Of a stretch of 64,000 nt of DNA, positions 36,558 to 44,357 are shown one piece after another. The DNA is from JABCYV01 sp035512155 (lineage in GTDB: Bacteria; Acidobacteriota; Terriglobia; Terriglobales; Acidobacteriaceae): positions 1-64,000 of the forward strand of contig DATKEN010000051.1 in assembly GCA_035512155.1 (NCBI GenBank), given 5' to 3'. Both the position numbers and the translations under genes were made by a program. Under the pieces are notes generated by a model, which made no database searches, was not told the DNA's origin, and saw nothing but the letters and a program-made list of their open reading frames with translations. Positions within the stretch are counted from its first letter, which is position 1, and each line of letters opens with the position of its first letter.

Positions 36558-37599
36558 CTGCGGACGGCAGTTTCTCCCTCTTCGCTTTTGGCGCTCGCTG
36601 CTCGACAGCTTCTTCCTCTTCGGCAGCTGTCGGTTGATCTTGCTCCTGGTCTACCCACGCCTTTGCGATCCCTACGGCCAGCGCTCGTACCCGGGCAATG
36701 ACTCCCACGCGTTCGGTCACCGAAATCGCCCCGCGAGCATCAAGGATGTTGAAGAGATGTGAACACTTCAGGCAAAGGTCGTAGGCAGCCAGCAGCGGGA
36801 AAAGTTTCTTGTTGCGCACACGGCCGTCCGACGCGCTCTTTTCTCGGCTCAGCACGGCGTATCCATCCAGCAAATGCTTGCATTCGGTCTCGCACAGCTC
36901 GAAGTGCTTCCAGGCCTTTTCGACGTCTGCTAACTCGAAGTTGTAGACCGAAAACTGGAACTCTTCCGCCAGCCGCACGTTGCCGTACGTTGTCGCCAGT
37001 CCAGTCTTAGGATCGCGTGCCCACACGATGTCGTAGATTGAGTCCACATCTTGCAAAAACGCTGCAATCCGTTCCAGACCGTAGGTTAGCTCGGCCGAAA
37101 TCGGGTCCAAATCTACTCCCCCGCACTGCTGGAAATAAGTAAACTGCGTGATCTCCAGCCCGTCGAGCATCACCTGCCAGCCGATTCCCCAAGCGCCGAG
37201 CGTCGGCGACTCCCAATTGTCTTCTTCGAATTTAAGGTCGTGCTGGCGTAGATCAATGCCGATGGCACCAAGCGACTCGAGATAAAGTTCCTGCACATTA
37301 TCCGGCGGCGGCTTCAGGACGACCTGCAGCTGCATGTGCTTGTAGAGCCGGTTCGGGTTGTCGCCGTATCGTCCATCGGCCGGGCGACGCGAAGGCTGCA
37401 CGTAGGCGACTTTGTAGGGCTTCGGCCCCAGCACTCGCAAGAAAGTCTCCGGCGCCATCGTTCCAGCCCCGACTTCGACGTCATAGGGCTGCTGCAAGAC
37501 GCATCCGCGCTCAGCCCAGAACGTCTGCAGGCGGAGGAGGAGTTCTTGAAAAGTCAGCGGATTGGGTTTGGATGAATTCAAATCGTAGCTCTTGGCCAT
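36547..37599 (-). CDS. glyQ: Glycyl-tRNA synthetase alpha subunit
   Basis: 350 aa from ATG 37599 (a TTG 5 codons earlier is less likely). Holds the catalytic class II core: LTFQELLLRLQTFWAERGC, EVGAGTMAPETFLR, the QPSRRPADGRYG motif 2 region and CGGVDLDPIS. The N-terminal 290 residues match the family; the last 50 are a low-complexity, Glu/Ala/Lys-rich tail, and the final residues SSVSS-like come from the repeat downstream. Preceded by recO and followed by glyS. Confidence 0.96.
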   Translation of the reverse strand: MAKSYDLNSSKPNPLTFQELLLRLQTFWAERGCVLQQPYDVEVGAGTMAPETFLRVLGPKPYKVAYVQPSRRPADGRYGDNPNRLYKHMQLQVVLKPPPDNVQELYLESLGAIGIDLRQHDLKFEEDNWESPTLGAWGIGWQVMLDGLEITQFTYFQQCGGVDLDPISAELTYGLERIAAFLQDVDSIYDIVWARDPKTGLATTYGNVRLAEEFQFSVYNFELADVEKAWKHFELCETECKHLLDGYAVLSREKSASDGRVRNKKLFPLLAAYDLCLKCSHLFNILDARGAISVTERVGVIARVRALAVGIAKAWVDQEQDQPTAAEEEEAVEQRAPKAKREKLPSAVSS

Positions 37600-37636
37600 T
37601 CGCTTGTGGATCAAATTCTTCAGAGGAAACTAGGCG

Positions 37637-38380
37637 CTAGGCGCTGATTTTCTCCAGCATCCCGGCCGTCACCAGCTTCTTTTCAATGTGACGCTGTAGA
37701 GCCTGGATCAAGAACTTTCGCAGGTCAGCTCCCAAAGCCTTTGGCCAGGTCGTCCCGGCAAAATTCTCGACCGGAGCGCGAAACATCTCCGCGGCCAGCG
37801 TCCGCGATTTGGCTGAGATCTCCGATGACGCCAGGCGCTTGTCTTCGGCGCACATCAAACCGTCCGACAAAGCGTGGAAGAATGCCCGACTTCCGTTCAG
37901 CGCCCGGCCACACACGGTGCACTCGGAGAGATCTGGTAAGTAACCCATCAGCCGCGTCATCCAAAGATCAAAATAGGTGACGGGCATCCAGACATCCGGT
38001 CCGCGCAAGCCAGCCAGGACTGAAAGCGCGAGCCGGAATACCGCGTCGTTGGCCTCGCGGTCGGGCAACAGCTCATCCAGCAACTCCGCCACATGGCTCA
38101 GCGCCACCGCGCGCGGATAACTGACTTCCGTCGCTAATGGCGATTCCAGCACCTCGCAGGAGTCGAGCCGGGACAACTCCTGCCGTTCACGGTCTTCGTA
38201 AAACGCACGGACGTAAGTCAGCGGCTCCAGCGCTCCCCCAAAACGCCGTTTAGACTTCTTGGCCGATTGCGCCACCCCGCGAACCTTACCTTCAATCCGC
38301 GTGAAAAGCGTGACCAGCAGGTCGGCCTCGCGCAGGGGATAGGTGCGCAGGACAATCGCTTCCGACTCCTTCAGTGCCAT
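37637..38380 (-). CDS. recO: DNA repair protein RecO
   Basis: 247 aa from ATG 38380. RecO loads RecA at gaps together with RecR and RecF. N-terminal OB fold with ESEAIVLRTYPLREADLLVT, then a helical domain and a CTVCGR pair that corresponds to the first half of the zinc finger of many RecO proteins; a second Cys pair is not clearly seen (only a lone Cys in LMCAEDKR). The reading frame is open for 100 codons further upstream, but that part overlaps the ferredoxin gene and is not protein-like. The recO-glyQ-glyS order is conserved in many bacteria. Confidence 0.93.
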   Translation of the reverse strand: MALKESEAIVLRTYPLREADLLVTLFTRIEGKVRGVAQSAKKSKRRFGGALEPLTYVRAFYEDRERQELSRLDSCEVLESPLATEVSYPRAVALSHVAELLDELLPDREANDAVFRLALSVLAGLRGPDVWMPVTYFDLWMTRLMGYLPDLSECTVCGRALNGSRAFFHALSDGLMCAEDKRLASSEISAKSRTLAAEMFRAPVENFAGTTWPKALGADLRKFLIQALQRHIEKKLVTAGMLEKISA

Positions 38381-38559
38381 GGAAGCCAGCAGGTAATCTT
38401 TGATTGTAATGGAGCGGTCAGGAGATGCAAAGCTGCCAGGTTCGGGCTTCGGACTTCGGCGATTCGAATAAAAACGAATAGGGCTCCAGTGAGGTGCCGA
38501 AGCCCATGATCTATCAAGACTCCCAGAGGGAAATCCGAATTCTGACGTCCGACGCGAAC

Positions 38560-38820
38560 CTAGCGTCCGTAGTACTTGGCGTTGCGCTCGGTGAAGGATG
38601 CCCACTTCTCCGGAAGATCGTCGAGGGCGAAGATGGCCGACACCGGGCACACCGGCACGCAGGCGCCGCAGTCGATGCATTCCACCGGGTCGATGTAGAG
38701 CATCTCCTCTTCGCCGTGCGCCGGTTCATCCTTCTTGGGATGAATACAATCCACCGGACACGCGTCCACACAAGCGGTGTCCTTGGTTCCGATGCAGGGT
38801 TCTGCGATCACGTAGGTCAT
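38560..38820 (-). CDS. Seven-iron type ferredoxin
   Basis: 86 aa. Cysteines at 9, 17, 21, 25, 48, 51, 54 and 58. The spacing C-x7-C-x3-CP and C-x2-C-x2-C-x3-CP matches the 7Fe ferredoxins of the Azotobacter FdI family: a [3Fe-4S] cluster from Cys9, Cys17 and Cys58, and a [4Fe-4S] from Cys21, Cys48, Cys51 and Cys54, leaving Cys25 free. Low-potential electron carrier in the cytosol. Its redox partner is not obvious here. The ATG follows AGGAGACAC on the minus strand. Upstream of recO with about 180 bp between. Confidence 0.93.
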   Translation of the reverse strand: MTYVIAEPCIGTKDTACVDACPVDCIHPKKDEPAHGEEEMLYIDPVECIDCGACVPVCPVSAIFALDDLPEKWASFTERNAKYYGR

Positions 38821-39014
38821 AGGGTCTGTGTCTCCTGATATTCCCAGCTTACCAGAACCGGCAATTCTAGCAAGAATGCGCGGTCAGGTACAGGACGGGG
38901 CAGCTCGTGAAGGGCCGGCTTGATCCGATTATGGGGTCCTCTCAGCAGTGTACCGCTCAGTACGCAGCCAACCAAGACGGCAGTAATCTTCCCGGGCTGA
39001 CTTAGTCAAGCCGG

Positions 39015-39887
39015 TCACGCGGCGCTGGCGATCCGGCGGATCAAGTCTTCCTGTTCGGCCTTGCTTTCCGCGCCAATCGTAAAGGCGTCGAGCACTCCCA
39101 GCGACAAAGCATACTTCAAAGCCTCATCCGGGCGGGTCCGCATATCTCCCTGACCCAGGATCTTCATCCCAATGATTCCTTTTCCCGCGGCTTTCATTTC
39201 ACGGAGCACTGCAAGAACCGTATCCGGATCGGCGTCCATGTGTGAGCCGATGGGGTTTATTCGTGCCAGGTCGACTTCAACCCACGTAGACCTAGCCGCC
39301 GCCCGCAACGCTTCAATGCTGTGGCACGAACATCCATGCGCGCGGATGATACCTTTTGCCTTCGCCTCCGAAAGAACATCCATCGTCCCCTTGAAGCGTT
39401 CGGTCCAGTCGGCTTCAGTTAGACAATGCATCAGGCAAATGTCGAGGTGATCGGTTCCGAGCTCCCGGCGGAAGCGATCGAGGTCGGCGCGAGTCGAGGC
39501 CGCATCGCGGGCCCAGGTCTTGGTGAGGACGGTGACTTGGTCTCGGGGCACATGCTTCAGCGCCTCGGCTACATGGGGATGGCTGCCGTAAGAATCGGCC
39601 GCGTCAAAGAATCGCAAACCCCTGTCATAGCCGTTAAGCAGCAACTCTGAAAGACCTTTGAGCCCGAGCGCTGTCTGGTTAGAGTGATGCCCAGAACCCA
39701 CCGTGCCGGTTCCCATGGCGAGCCGGCTGGTCTTAATGCCGGTCTTTCCGATCACCACCGTATCTGAGGCGCTGAACTTTCTGGGTAAACTGAGTAGCGC
39801 TAGCGCACGGTCGTTTAATACCTTCGAAGTGAGCCAAGTCGCTCCCAGCCCGTAGGCCGCGCGTGCAATGAATTCTCTGCGTCTCAT
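39015..39887 (-). CDS. Tat-exported aldo/keto reductase
   Basis: 290 aa from MRRREFIARAAYG (ATG 39887). The RRREFI twin-arginine motif followed by a hydrophobic stretch predicts export folded, after loading its cofactor in the cytosol. The rest is a TIM-barrel aldo/keto reductase: GMGTGTVG-like MGTGTVGSG, Asp/Tyr at FFDAADSYGSH (catalytic Tyr), Lys in VTLTKTWARD, HCLTEADW, and GMKILGQGDMRTRP near the C-terminus. NADPH-dependent reduction of a small carbonyl is expected, but the native substrate is unknown and periplasmic NADPH is scarce, so the true electron donor is open. Confidence 0.88.
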   Translation of the reverse strand: MRRREFIARAAYGLGATWLTSKVLNDRALALLSLPRKFSASDTVVIGKTGIKTSRLAMGTGTVGSGHHSNQTALGLKGLSELLLNGYDRGLRFFDAADSYGSHPHVAEALKHVPRDQVTVLTKTWARDAASTRADLDRFRRELGTDHLDICLMHCLTEADWTERFKGTMDVLSEAKAKGIIRAHGCSCHSIEALRAAARSTWVEVDLARINPIGSHMDADPDTVLAVLREMKAAGKGIIGMKILGQGDMRTRPDEALKYALSLGVLDAFTIGAESKAEQEDLIRRIASAA

Positions 39888-39981
39888 TGCCTCATCCTCA
39901 AGAAGCACTTCAGCGACTGCTAGATCTGATGGACGTATCGATGAGTCGGTTGGATATCAGCAGAGCTTTGGAATTTTCACG

Positions 39982-42018
39982 CTAGGGTGTTTCCACCAAT
40001 TCCCGCTTCTGGCTAGGCTCATATTCGACAATGTATCCCGCGACCGCGCTGGCCGCGACAGTCAAAGGACTCGCCAGGTACATCTGCCCGGGGCCGCTAC
40101 GGCCGGGAAAATTACGGTTCTGTGCGCTGATCACCACCTGCTCTGGTCGCGTGGTCACGCCTGGTCCAGCGTTGATGCAAGCGCCGCAGCTCGGCTCAAT
40201 CACTTTCGCTCCAGCCTTCTGGAAAATGTTGAGATAACCTTTGCGCACGCAGTAGTCACGGGTCTCCTGCGATCCGAACTGGATGTAGAATTGCACCGAA
40301 TTGGCCACGCGCTTTCCGTGCTTCAGCGCATCGGCCAGTACCAGGGCGTACATATCCATGTCTTCATTTTTTCCGGCAGTGCAAGTGCCACCGTAGGCGA
40401 GCTCAACCGGCACTGGTGTGTTCAACTCGCGGATATATTTGCCGTTCCCCGGATCCCCCGGCGTGGCAACCATCGGCGTGATTTCCGACGCATCGAGCTC
40501 GATTACATGCGCATACTGCGCATCGGGGTCGCTGGTGAGTCCAGTGATCATGGCTTCGGCTTTCTTGCGATCCATGCCACGACGTTCTATCAGGAATTCG
40601 ACTGCTTTTCGGTCAGGCGCAACGATGCCCGTGAATCCACCGATCTCTGCTGCCATGTTGGTCATGGTGGCGCGTTCATCGACGCTGAGATCCTCGATGG
40701 CCTTGCCGGAGTACTCGATAACTTTCGCAAGGGCTTTGCCAGTCTTCACGTAATCCAGCGCCAGAATCTTCAAGATGAAATCTTTCGCAGTCACATTGGG
40801 ATGCTTGCGTCCGTGGATCACGACTTTCACCGATTCCGGCACCCGCACGCGAACGTCTTTTGTGATCCAGGAATTGAAAACATCCGTCGTGCCGATGCCG
40901 AATGCTATGCATCCGATCGCACCCGAGTGCGGGGTGTGGGAATCAGATCCAACAATCAATTGTCCCGGGAGGGCGTAGCTCTCAAGCACCACGGAGTGGC
41001 AGATCCCTTCCGACCCCTTGCGGTCGGTCAACTCCCCATGCAGTCGGATGCCACGTTGTTTGGCAAAATCCCCTTGCTTCAATTTGAGCTGCGTGGCCAG
41101 GTCGAGCAGGCCCATCTTTCGTTTCTGTTCGGAGAGTACTTCATCGAGAAACGTCAGATGGTCGCGGAAGAAAACCACTGAGGCAGCATCGTTCACTGGA
41201 GCATCGCGCCCGACTAGCTGGTCAAAGAAAATCGCGGCCATAGGCGTAACGTACTCGTGGCTAAAGCGTAGATCGGTGCGGGCAAATCCGGCATCGCCGG
41301 GTTTCACGGCTTCAACGCCGACCTTGCCATTTGCGCCGATCATGTGATGAGCAAAAACTTTCTCCGCCAGGGTCATGGGGCGAGGTTTGGTATCAAGCGG
41401 CGGCAAAAAGACCTTGCCCTGCATGCGAGCCACATTGAAATTGAACAATCCGCCGTGTTCGATGATCTGCCGGGTGATTTCGTCTTCGCCCTGGGTGAAC
41501 TCGGAAAGAGGGATTTCTTCTCCTGCCCAGATCTTGTCGATCAAAGTGAAATTGGTAGAGGTCAGCACGCCCAGGTTCTGGCAGTTCTGCTTATAGATAC
41601 GCTCGATGTTCTCGGCGATCACGATCTTTATGCCGGCACAAAGTTCAGCGTACGGCGACTGCTCGCGGCTGGAGCCCTTGCCACGTCGCTTCCCGCTCAC
41701 TGCCGCTACGAAGCCGCCTTTTTTCACGTCCCCACGCTGGATGGGGGTTTCGTTACCGCATTTCAGGCCGGTATAGGGAAAATCGCCTAAGGTCTCATCG
41801 AAGAAGAAGCAGATGTGCGCCGGAGTGATCTCATCGGTTGAGATATCGTCGCGCAGCTTGGGATTGTTGCCCGGATTCCGTGTGTCCCAAGGCAAATCCT
41901 CGCCGGCCAGTTGGCGCTTGATGAGTTCAGGATCCTCGGTGAGAAATAACAGTCGCCCTTTGAGACGAACTTTGTCGGGGCGCCTCTCGATCTTGCGTTC
42001 TAGGAGTGAGCTAATCAC
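39982..42018 (-). CDS. Aconitase-family hydratase with N-terminal swivel domain
   Basis: 678 aa. Residues 1-190 form the swivel domain: DDISTDEITPAHI and the GKRRGKGSSREQSPYAE loop with the active-site Ser. Residues 200-678 form the [4Fe-4S] catalytic core: SDSHTPHSGAIGCIAFGIGT, GGTCTAGK and EPSCGACINAGPG with the cluster cysteines. The domain order is reversed relative to classical AcnA (core first), resembling AcnB but without its HEAT domain, or a LeuD-LeuC type fusion. It may dehydrate citrate, homocitrate or isopropylmalate; the sequence cannot decide. No other TCA or leucine genes near. Confidence 0.88.
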   Translation of the reverse strand: MISSLLERKIERRPDKVRLKGRLLFLTEDPELIKRQLAGEDLPWDTRNPGNNPKLRDDISTDEITPAHICFFFDETLGDFPYTGLKCGNETPIQRGDVKKGGFVAAVSGKRRGKGSSREQSPYAELCAGIKIVIAENIERIYKQNCQNLGVLTSTNFTLIDKIWAGEEIPLSEFTQGEDEITRQIIEHGGLFNFNVARMQGKVFLPPLDTKPRPMTLAEKVFAHHMIGANGKVGVEAVKPGDAGFARTDLRFSHEYVTPMAAIFFDQLVGRDAPVNDAASVVFFRDHLTFLDEVLSEQKRKMGLLDLATQLKLKQGDFAKQRGIRLHGELTDRKGSEGICHSVVLESYALPGQLIVGSDSHTPHSGAIGCIAFGIGTTDVFNSWITKDVRVRVPESVKVVIHGRKHPNVTAKDFILKILALDYVKTGKALAKVIEYSGKAIEDLSVDERATMTNMAAEIGGFTGIVAPDRKAVEFLIERRGMDRKKAEAMITGLTSDPDAQYAHVIELDASEITPMVATPGDPGNGKYIRELNTPVPVELAYGGTCTAGKNEDMDMYALVLADALKHGKRVANSVQFYIQFGSQETRDYCVRKGYLNIFQKAGAKVIEPSCGACINAGPGVTTRPEQVVISAQNRNFPGRSGPGQMYLASPLTVAASAVAGYIVEYEPSQKRELVETP

Positions 42019-42104
42019 GGTTGAGCTAACCCATCCCGCATAAGATTCACGCTTCTATTGTAACGCGAGCCTCGGTTCCAGCACGGATCAAGGGGCTTTA
42101 ACCA

Positions 42105-42173
42105 CAGAGGACACAAAGGCACACAAAGGAACCCCTAGCCTGTGAATTCCTTCGTGTGACTTAGTGTCCTCTG
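42105..42173. repeat. Inverted repeat CAGAGGACAC/GTGTCCTCTG
   Basis: Perfect 10-bp arms at 42105-42114 and 42164-42173, with further AAAGG/CCTT pairing inside, just beyond the stop of the DUF1684 gene. Part of the widespread ACCACAGAGGACAC repeat type; half copies occur at about 20,930 and 31,310. Could act as a transcription terminator for the DUF1684 gene and also lies upstream of the aconitase-family gene. Confidence 0.6.
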
Positions 42174-42184
42174 TCGTGCAGGTT

Positions 42185-43102
42185 TTAATGATGTCCGTGT
42201 TCGCGATCGTACTTCTCCCCTGCGCCGATCGCCACCGTCAGTCGATTCTCTTTCGGCGCCAGGGGGCAAGTGGCATAAGGCGTCACGGCACAGGGCGGAT
42301 TGTAAGCACGATTGAAATCGAGTACGACTGTTCCGTTCGTGACCGGGTCCGTATCTAGGAAACGCCCTCCTGGATACGTATCGGTCTTGCTGGTCAGATC
42401 GTTGAACACAAAGAAGAGGCCTTTGGCGGGATCGCCGCCTAGATCACTTAGCCGATATTCCTGGCCGTTGATCTTGAATACGGCCGTTCCGGCCACCGGC
42501 GTGGGCGTCACATCGCCGAGCACGTTGGGGACGTCGACCGTTTTCTTGGCATCAGCGGGCATCCAGGTTGCCGTCAGGCGGTATGACGGGTCGAGCGGGA
42601 AGAATATCGGGCCGTGATAGTCCTTTGCCGCTTCGCTGTCGACATCTTTCAGCCTAATGCCGATGCGATCGCCGCGCACGATGACCTTGAACCGCAGGCT
42701 GTTGAGCTCCACCATAGTCGGATGGCCGGAAGTATCCGGGTCGAGTTTGATGGTCGTCACAGGCTTGCCGGCGACGGTTGCCTGAACTCCGGAAGCAAGC
42801 TTGAGCGTCACATCTTTTCCCTGGAGCTCGAAAATGCCGGCGTGGGTTGGGCCCTTGGGAAAAACGATGGCACTCGCCGGATCAGTACCAAAGCTGTTCT
42901 CGCCGGGTTTGAGCCAGAATAAGCCTGCCAGAGACAGCCAGTTTTGCTTAAGGTCATCGACCAGCTCGGTTTTCCATTTCTCAAATGATTGCTGATACGC
43001 GGAATCGACGATAGGTTTTGCCGGCGTGTCCGCCGCCGAGGCCACGCCAGCAAACAACGAAGCAGTTACGGTGATGAACATCACAGCAGATCTCACGTTC
43101 AA
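42185..43102 (-). CDS. Exported DUF1684 protein
   Basis: 305 aa with a Sec signal (1-23, cut after ASA). The mature part has the diagnostic WLSLAGLFWLKPGENSFG start, RFKVIVRGDRIGIRLKD, and the end block LDFNRAYNPPCAVTPYATCP of DUF1684, a family in soil bacteria with no assigned activity. Two Cys near the end (CAVTPYATC) might form a disulfide in the periplasm. Starts 18 nt after the suhB stop, so probably in one transcript. Confidence 0.85.
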   Translation of the reverse strand: MNVRSAVMFITVTASLFAGVASAADTPAKPIVDSAYQQSFEKWKTELVDDLKQNWLSLAGLFWLKPGENSFGTDPASAIVFPKGPTHAGIFELQGKDVTLKLASGVQATVAGKPVTTIKLDPDTSGHPTMVELNSLRFKVIVRGDRIGIRLKDVDSEAAKDYHGPIFFPLDPSYRLTATWMPADAKKTVDVPNVLGDVTPTPVAGTAVFKINGQEYRLSDLGGDPAKGLFFVFNDLTSKTDTYPGGRFLDTDPVTNGTVVLDFNRAYNPPCAVTPYATCPLAPKENRLTVAIGAGEKYDREHGHH

Positions 43103-43120
43103 GTCCTCAGCATCGAGCCA

Positions 43121-43960
43121 TCACCTTTTATATTCCGCGACGTCGGGCAAAGGCTCCAATCCACGTCCATTGAAGATCCGCTCAAATTCGCTCAGCAAAG
43201 CGGAGTGCACTAAGCCATTCGAGGCCAGAGTTTCGCGACTGTTGAGTTGAAACGGGCCACCGCTAAAATCCGTGATCCTGCCTCCGGCTTCCTCGACTAT
43301 CAGCACGCCTGCAGCAGTATCCCATGGGTTGAGATTGAACTCCCAGAATCCATCAAATCTTCCGCAAGCTACGTTGCACAGATCAAGAGCCGCCGATCCT
43401 GCCCGTCGCACGCCATGCGTACGCAGAGTGATCTGATGATAGAAAAATATATTCGGATTCTTGTGCCGCTTATGGCTGGGAAATCCTGTCCCCACCAGGC
43501 ACTCCGCCAGGTTAGAAATTTTTGAGACCGACACGCGCTGCTGATTCAGGGAAGCCCCACTTCCCTGCTCCGCGGCGAACAACTCGTCTCTCGTGGGATC
43601 GTAAATTACGCCCGCGATGCGTCGTCCCTTATATTCCAGTGCCATGGAAACGCAGAACACCGGGAAGCCGTGAGCGAAGTTGGTCGTGCCATCCAGCGGA
43701 TCGACATACCAGCGATAGTCGCTGCCGGTATCCACCAGGCCCTGCTCTTCGCCCAAAACATCGTGCGTGGGCCAATACTTGCGGATGCGCTCGCGTATCA
43801 AGGCCTCCGATTTGCGATCAGCGATGGTCACCAGGTCAGCGTCGCCCTTGTATTCAACCTTGACATTTTGTTGGAAGTACGTCATCAGCAGGGCGCCGGC
43901 TTCGCGCGCGATCTCCGTCATCGCGGGGACGAAGTCGCTTTTCTGGGCGGAAGATGTCAT
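43121..43960 (-). CDS. Inositol-1-monophosphatase family protein
   Basis: 279 aa. Metal-binding motifs EEQGLVDTGSDYRWYVDPLD and DPLDGTTNFAHG, then WDTAAGVLIVEEAGG at the C-terminal side, define the IMPase (SuhB) fold: Mg-dependent removal of phosphate from inositol-1-phosphate, or from histidinol phosphate or related sugars in other members. The substrate cannot be told from sequence. Next to hfq (59-nt gap) in the same orientation, which recalls suhB's link with RNA regulation, but that link is only suggestive. Confidence 0.93.
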   Translation of the reverse strand: MTSSAQKSDFVPAMTEIAREAGALLMTYFQQNVKVEYKGDADLVTIADRKSEALIRERIRKYWPTHDVLGEEQGLVDTGSDYRWYVDPLDGTTNFAHGFPVFCVSMALEYKGRRIAGVIYDPTRDELFAAEQGSGASLNQQRVSVSKISNLAECLVGTGFPSHKRHKNPNIFFYHQITLRTHGVRRAGSAALDLCNVACGRFDGFWEFNLNPWDTAAGVLIVEEAGGRITDFSGGPFQLNSRETLASNGLVHSALLSEFERIFNGRGLEPLPDVAEYKR

Positions 43961-44019
43961 GTGCCAAATGGCGTTCTGGAACGGCCTACGGGCGGGAGTT
44001 TGTGAGCACCGGTCAGCAG

Positions 44020-44292
44020 CTACTTCCGCTTCCCGCCGTCTTCAGCGATGTACATGATCTCGTGTTTGAAGATAAAGAGATTGGGCTGATCTTCGCGCGT
44101 GAGTCGCACCATGTTCCTGTCGTAATATTCAATCCAGCCGCGCACTACTTCACCGTCGGCCAGCTTGATGATGACCGGCTTCTGCTTTTCACCCAAGGAC
44201 TTCAAATAGCTCGCTTCTTCTGATGTCTCCTCAGGAGGAGCCGGTCGTCCTCTTCGAGGTGGGCCGGGTAATCCTTGTCCGTGAAAGGGCAT
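44020..44292 (-). CDS. hfq: RNA chaperone Hfq
   Basis: 90 aa. Sm1 strand-loop region KPVIIKLADGEVVRGWIEYYD and Sm2 with LFIFKHEIMYI (compare YKHA of the classical form) support Hfq, a hexamer that binds small RNAs and mRNAs. Residues 1-25 form a Pro/Gly/Arg-rich extension not found in the short enterobacterial protein's N-terminus, and the usual C-terminal tail is only a few residues. Confidence is below that for a standard Hfq because the N-terminal helix and Gln8 equivalents are unclear. Confidence 0.8.
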   Translation of the reverse strand: MPFHGQGLPGPPRRGRPAPPEETSEEASYLKSLGEKQKPVIIKLADGEVVRGWIEYYDRNMVRLTREDQPNLFIFKHEIMYIAEDGGKRK

Positions 44293-44357
44293 AGGTGGTA
44301 TTTTACACGGTGCGTACAGCCGCCCCGGAGTAGCAAATATGCGGGCCGTCGAGCCCG

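Noticed and set aside
37637..38680. 347-codon form of recO
   Set aside because: The first 100 codons overlap the ferredoxin gene and lack protein-like composition; RecO starts at 38380.
39868..41181. 437-codon plus frame
   Set aside because: Antisense shadow of the aconitase-family gene.
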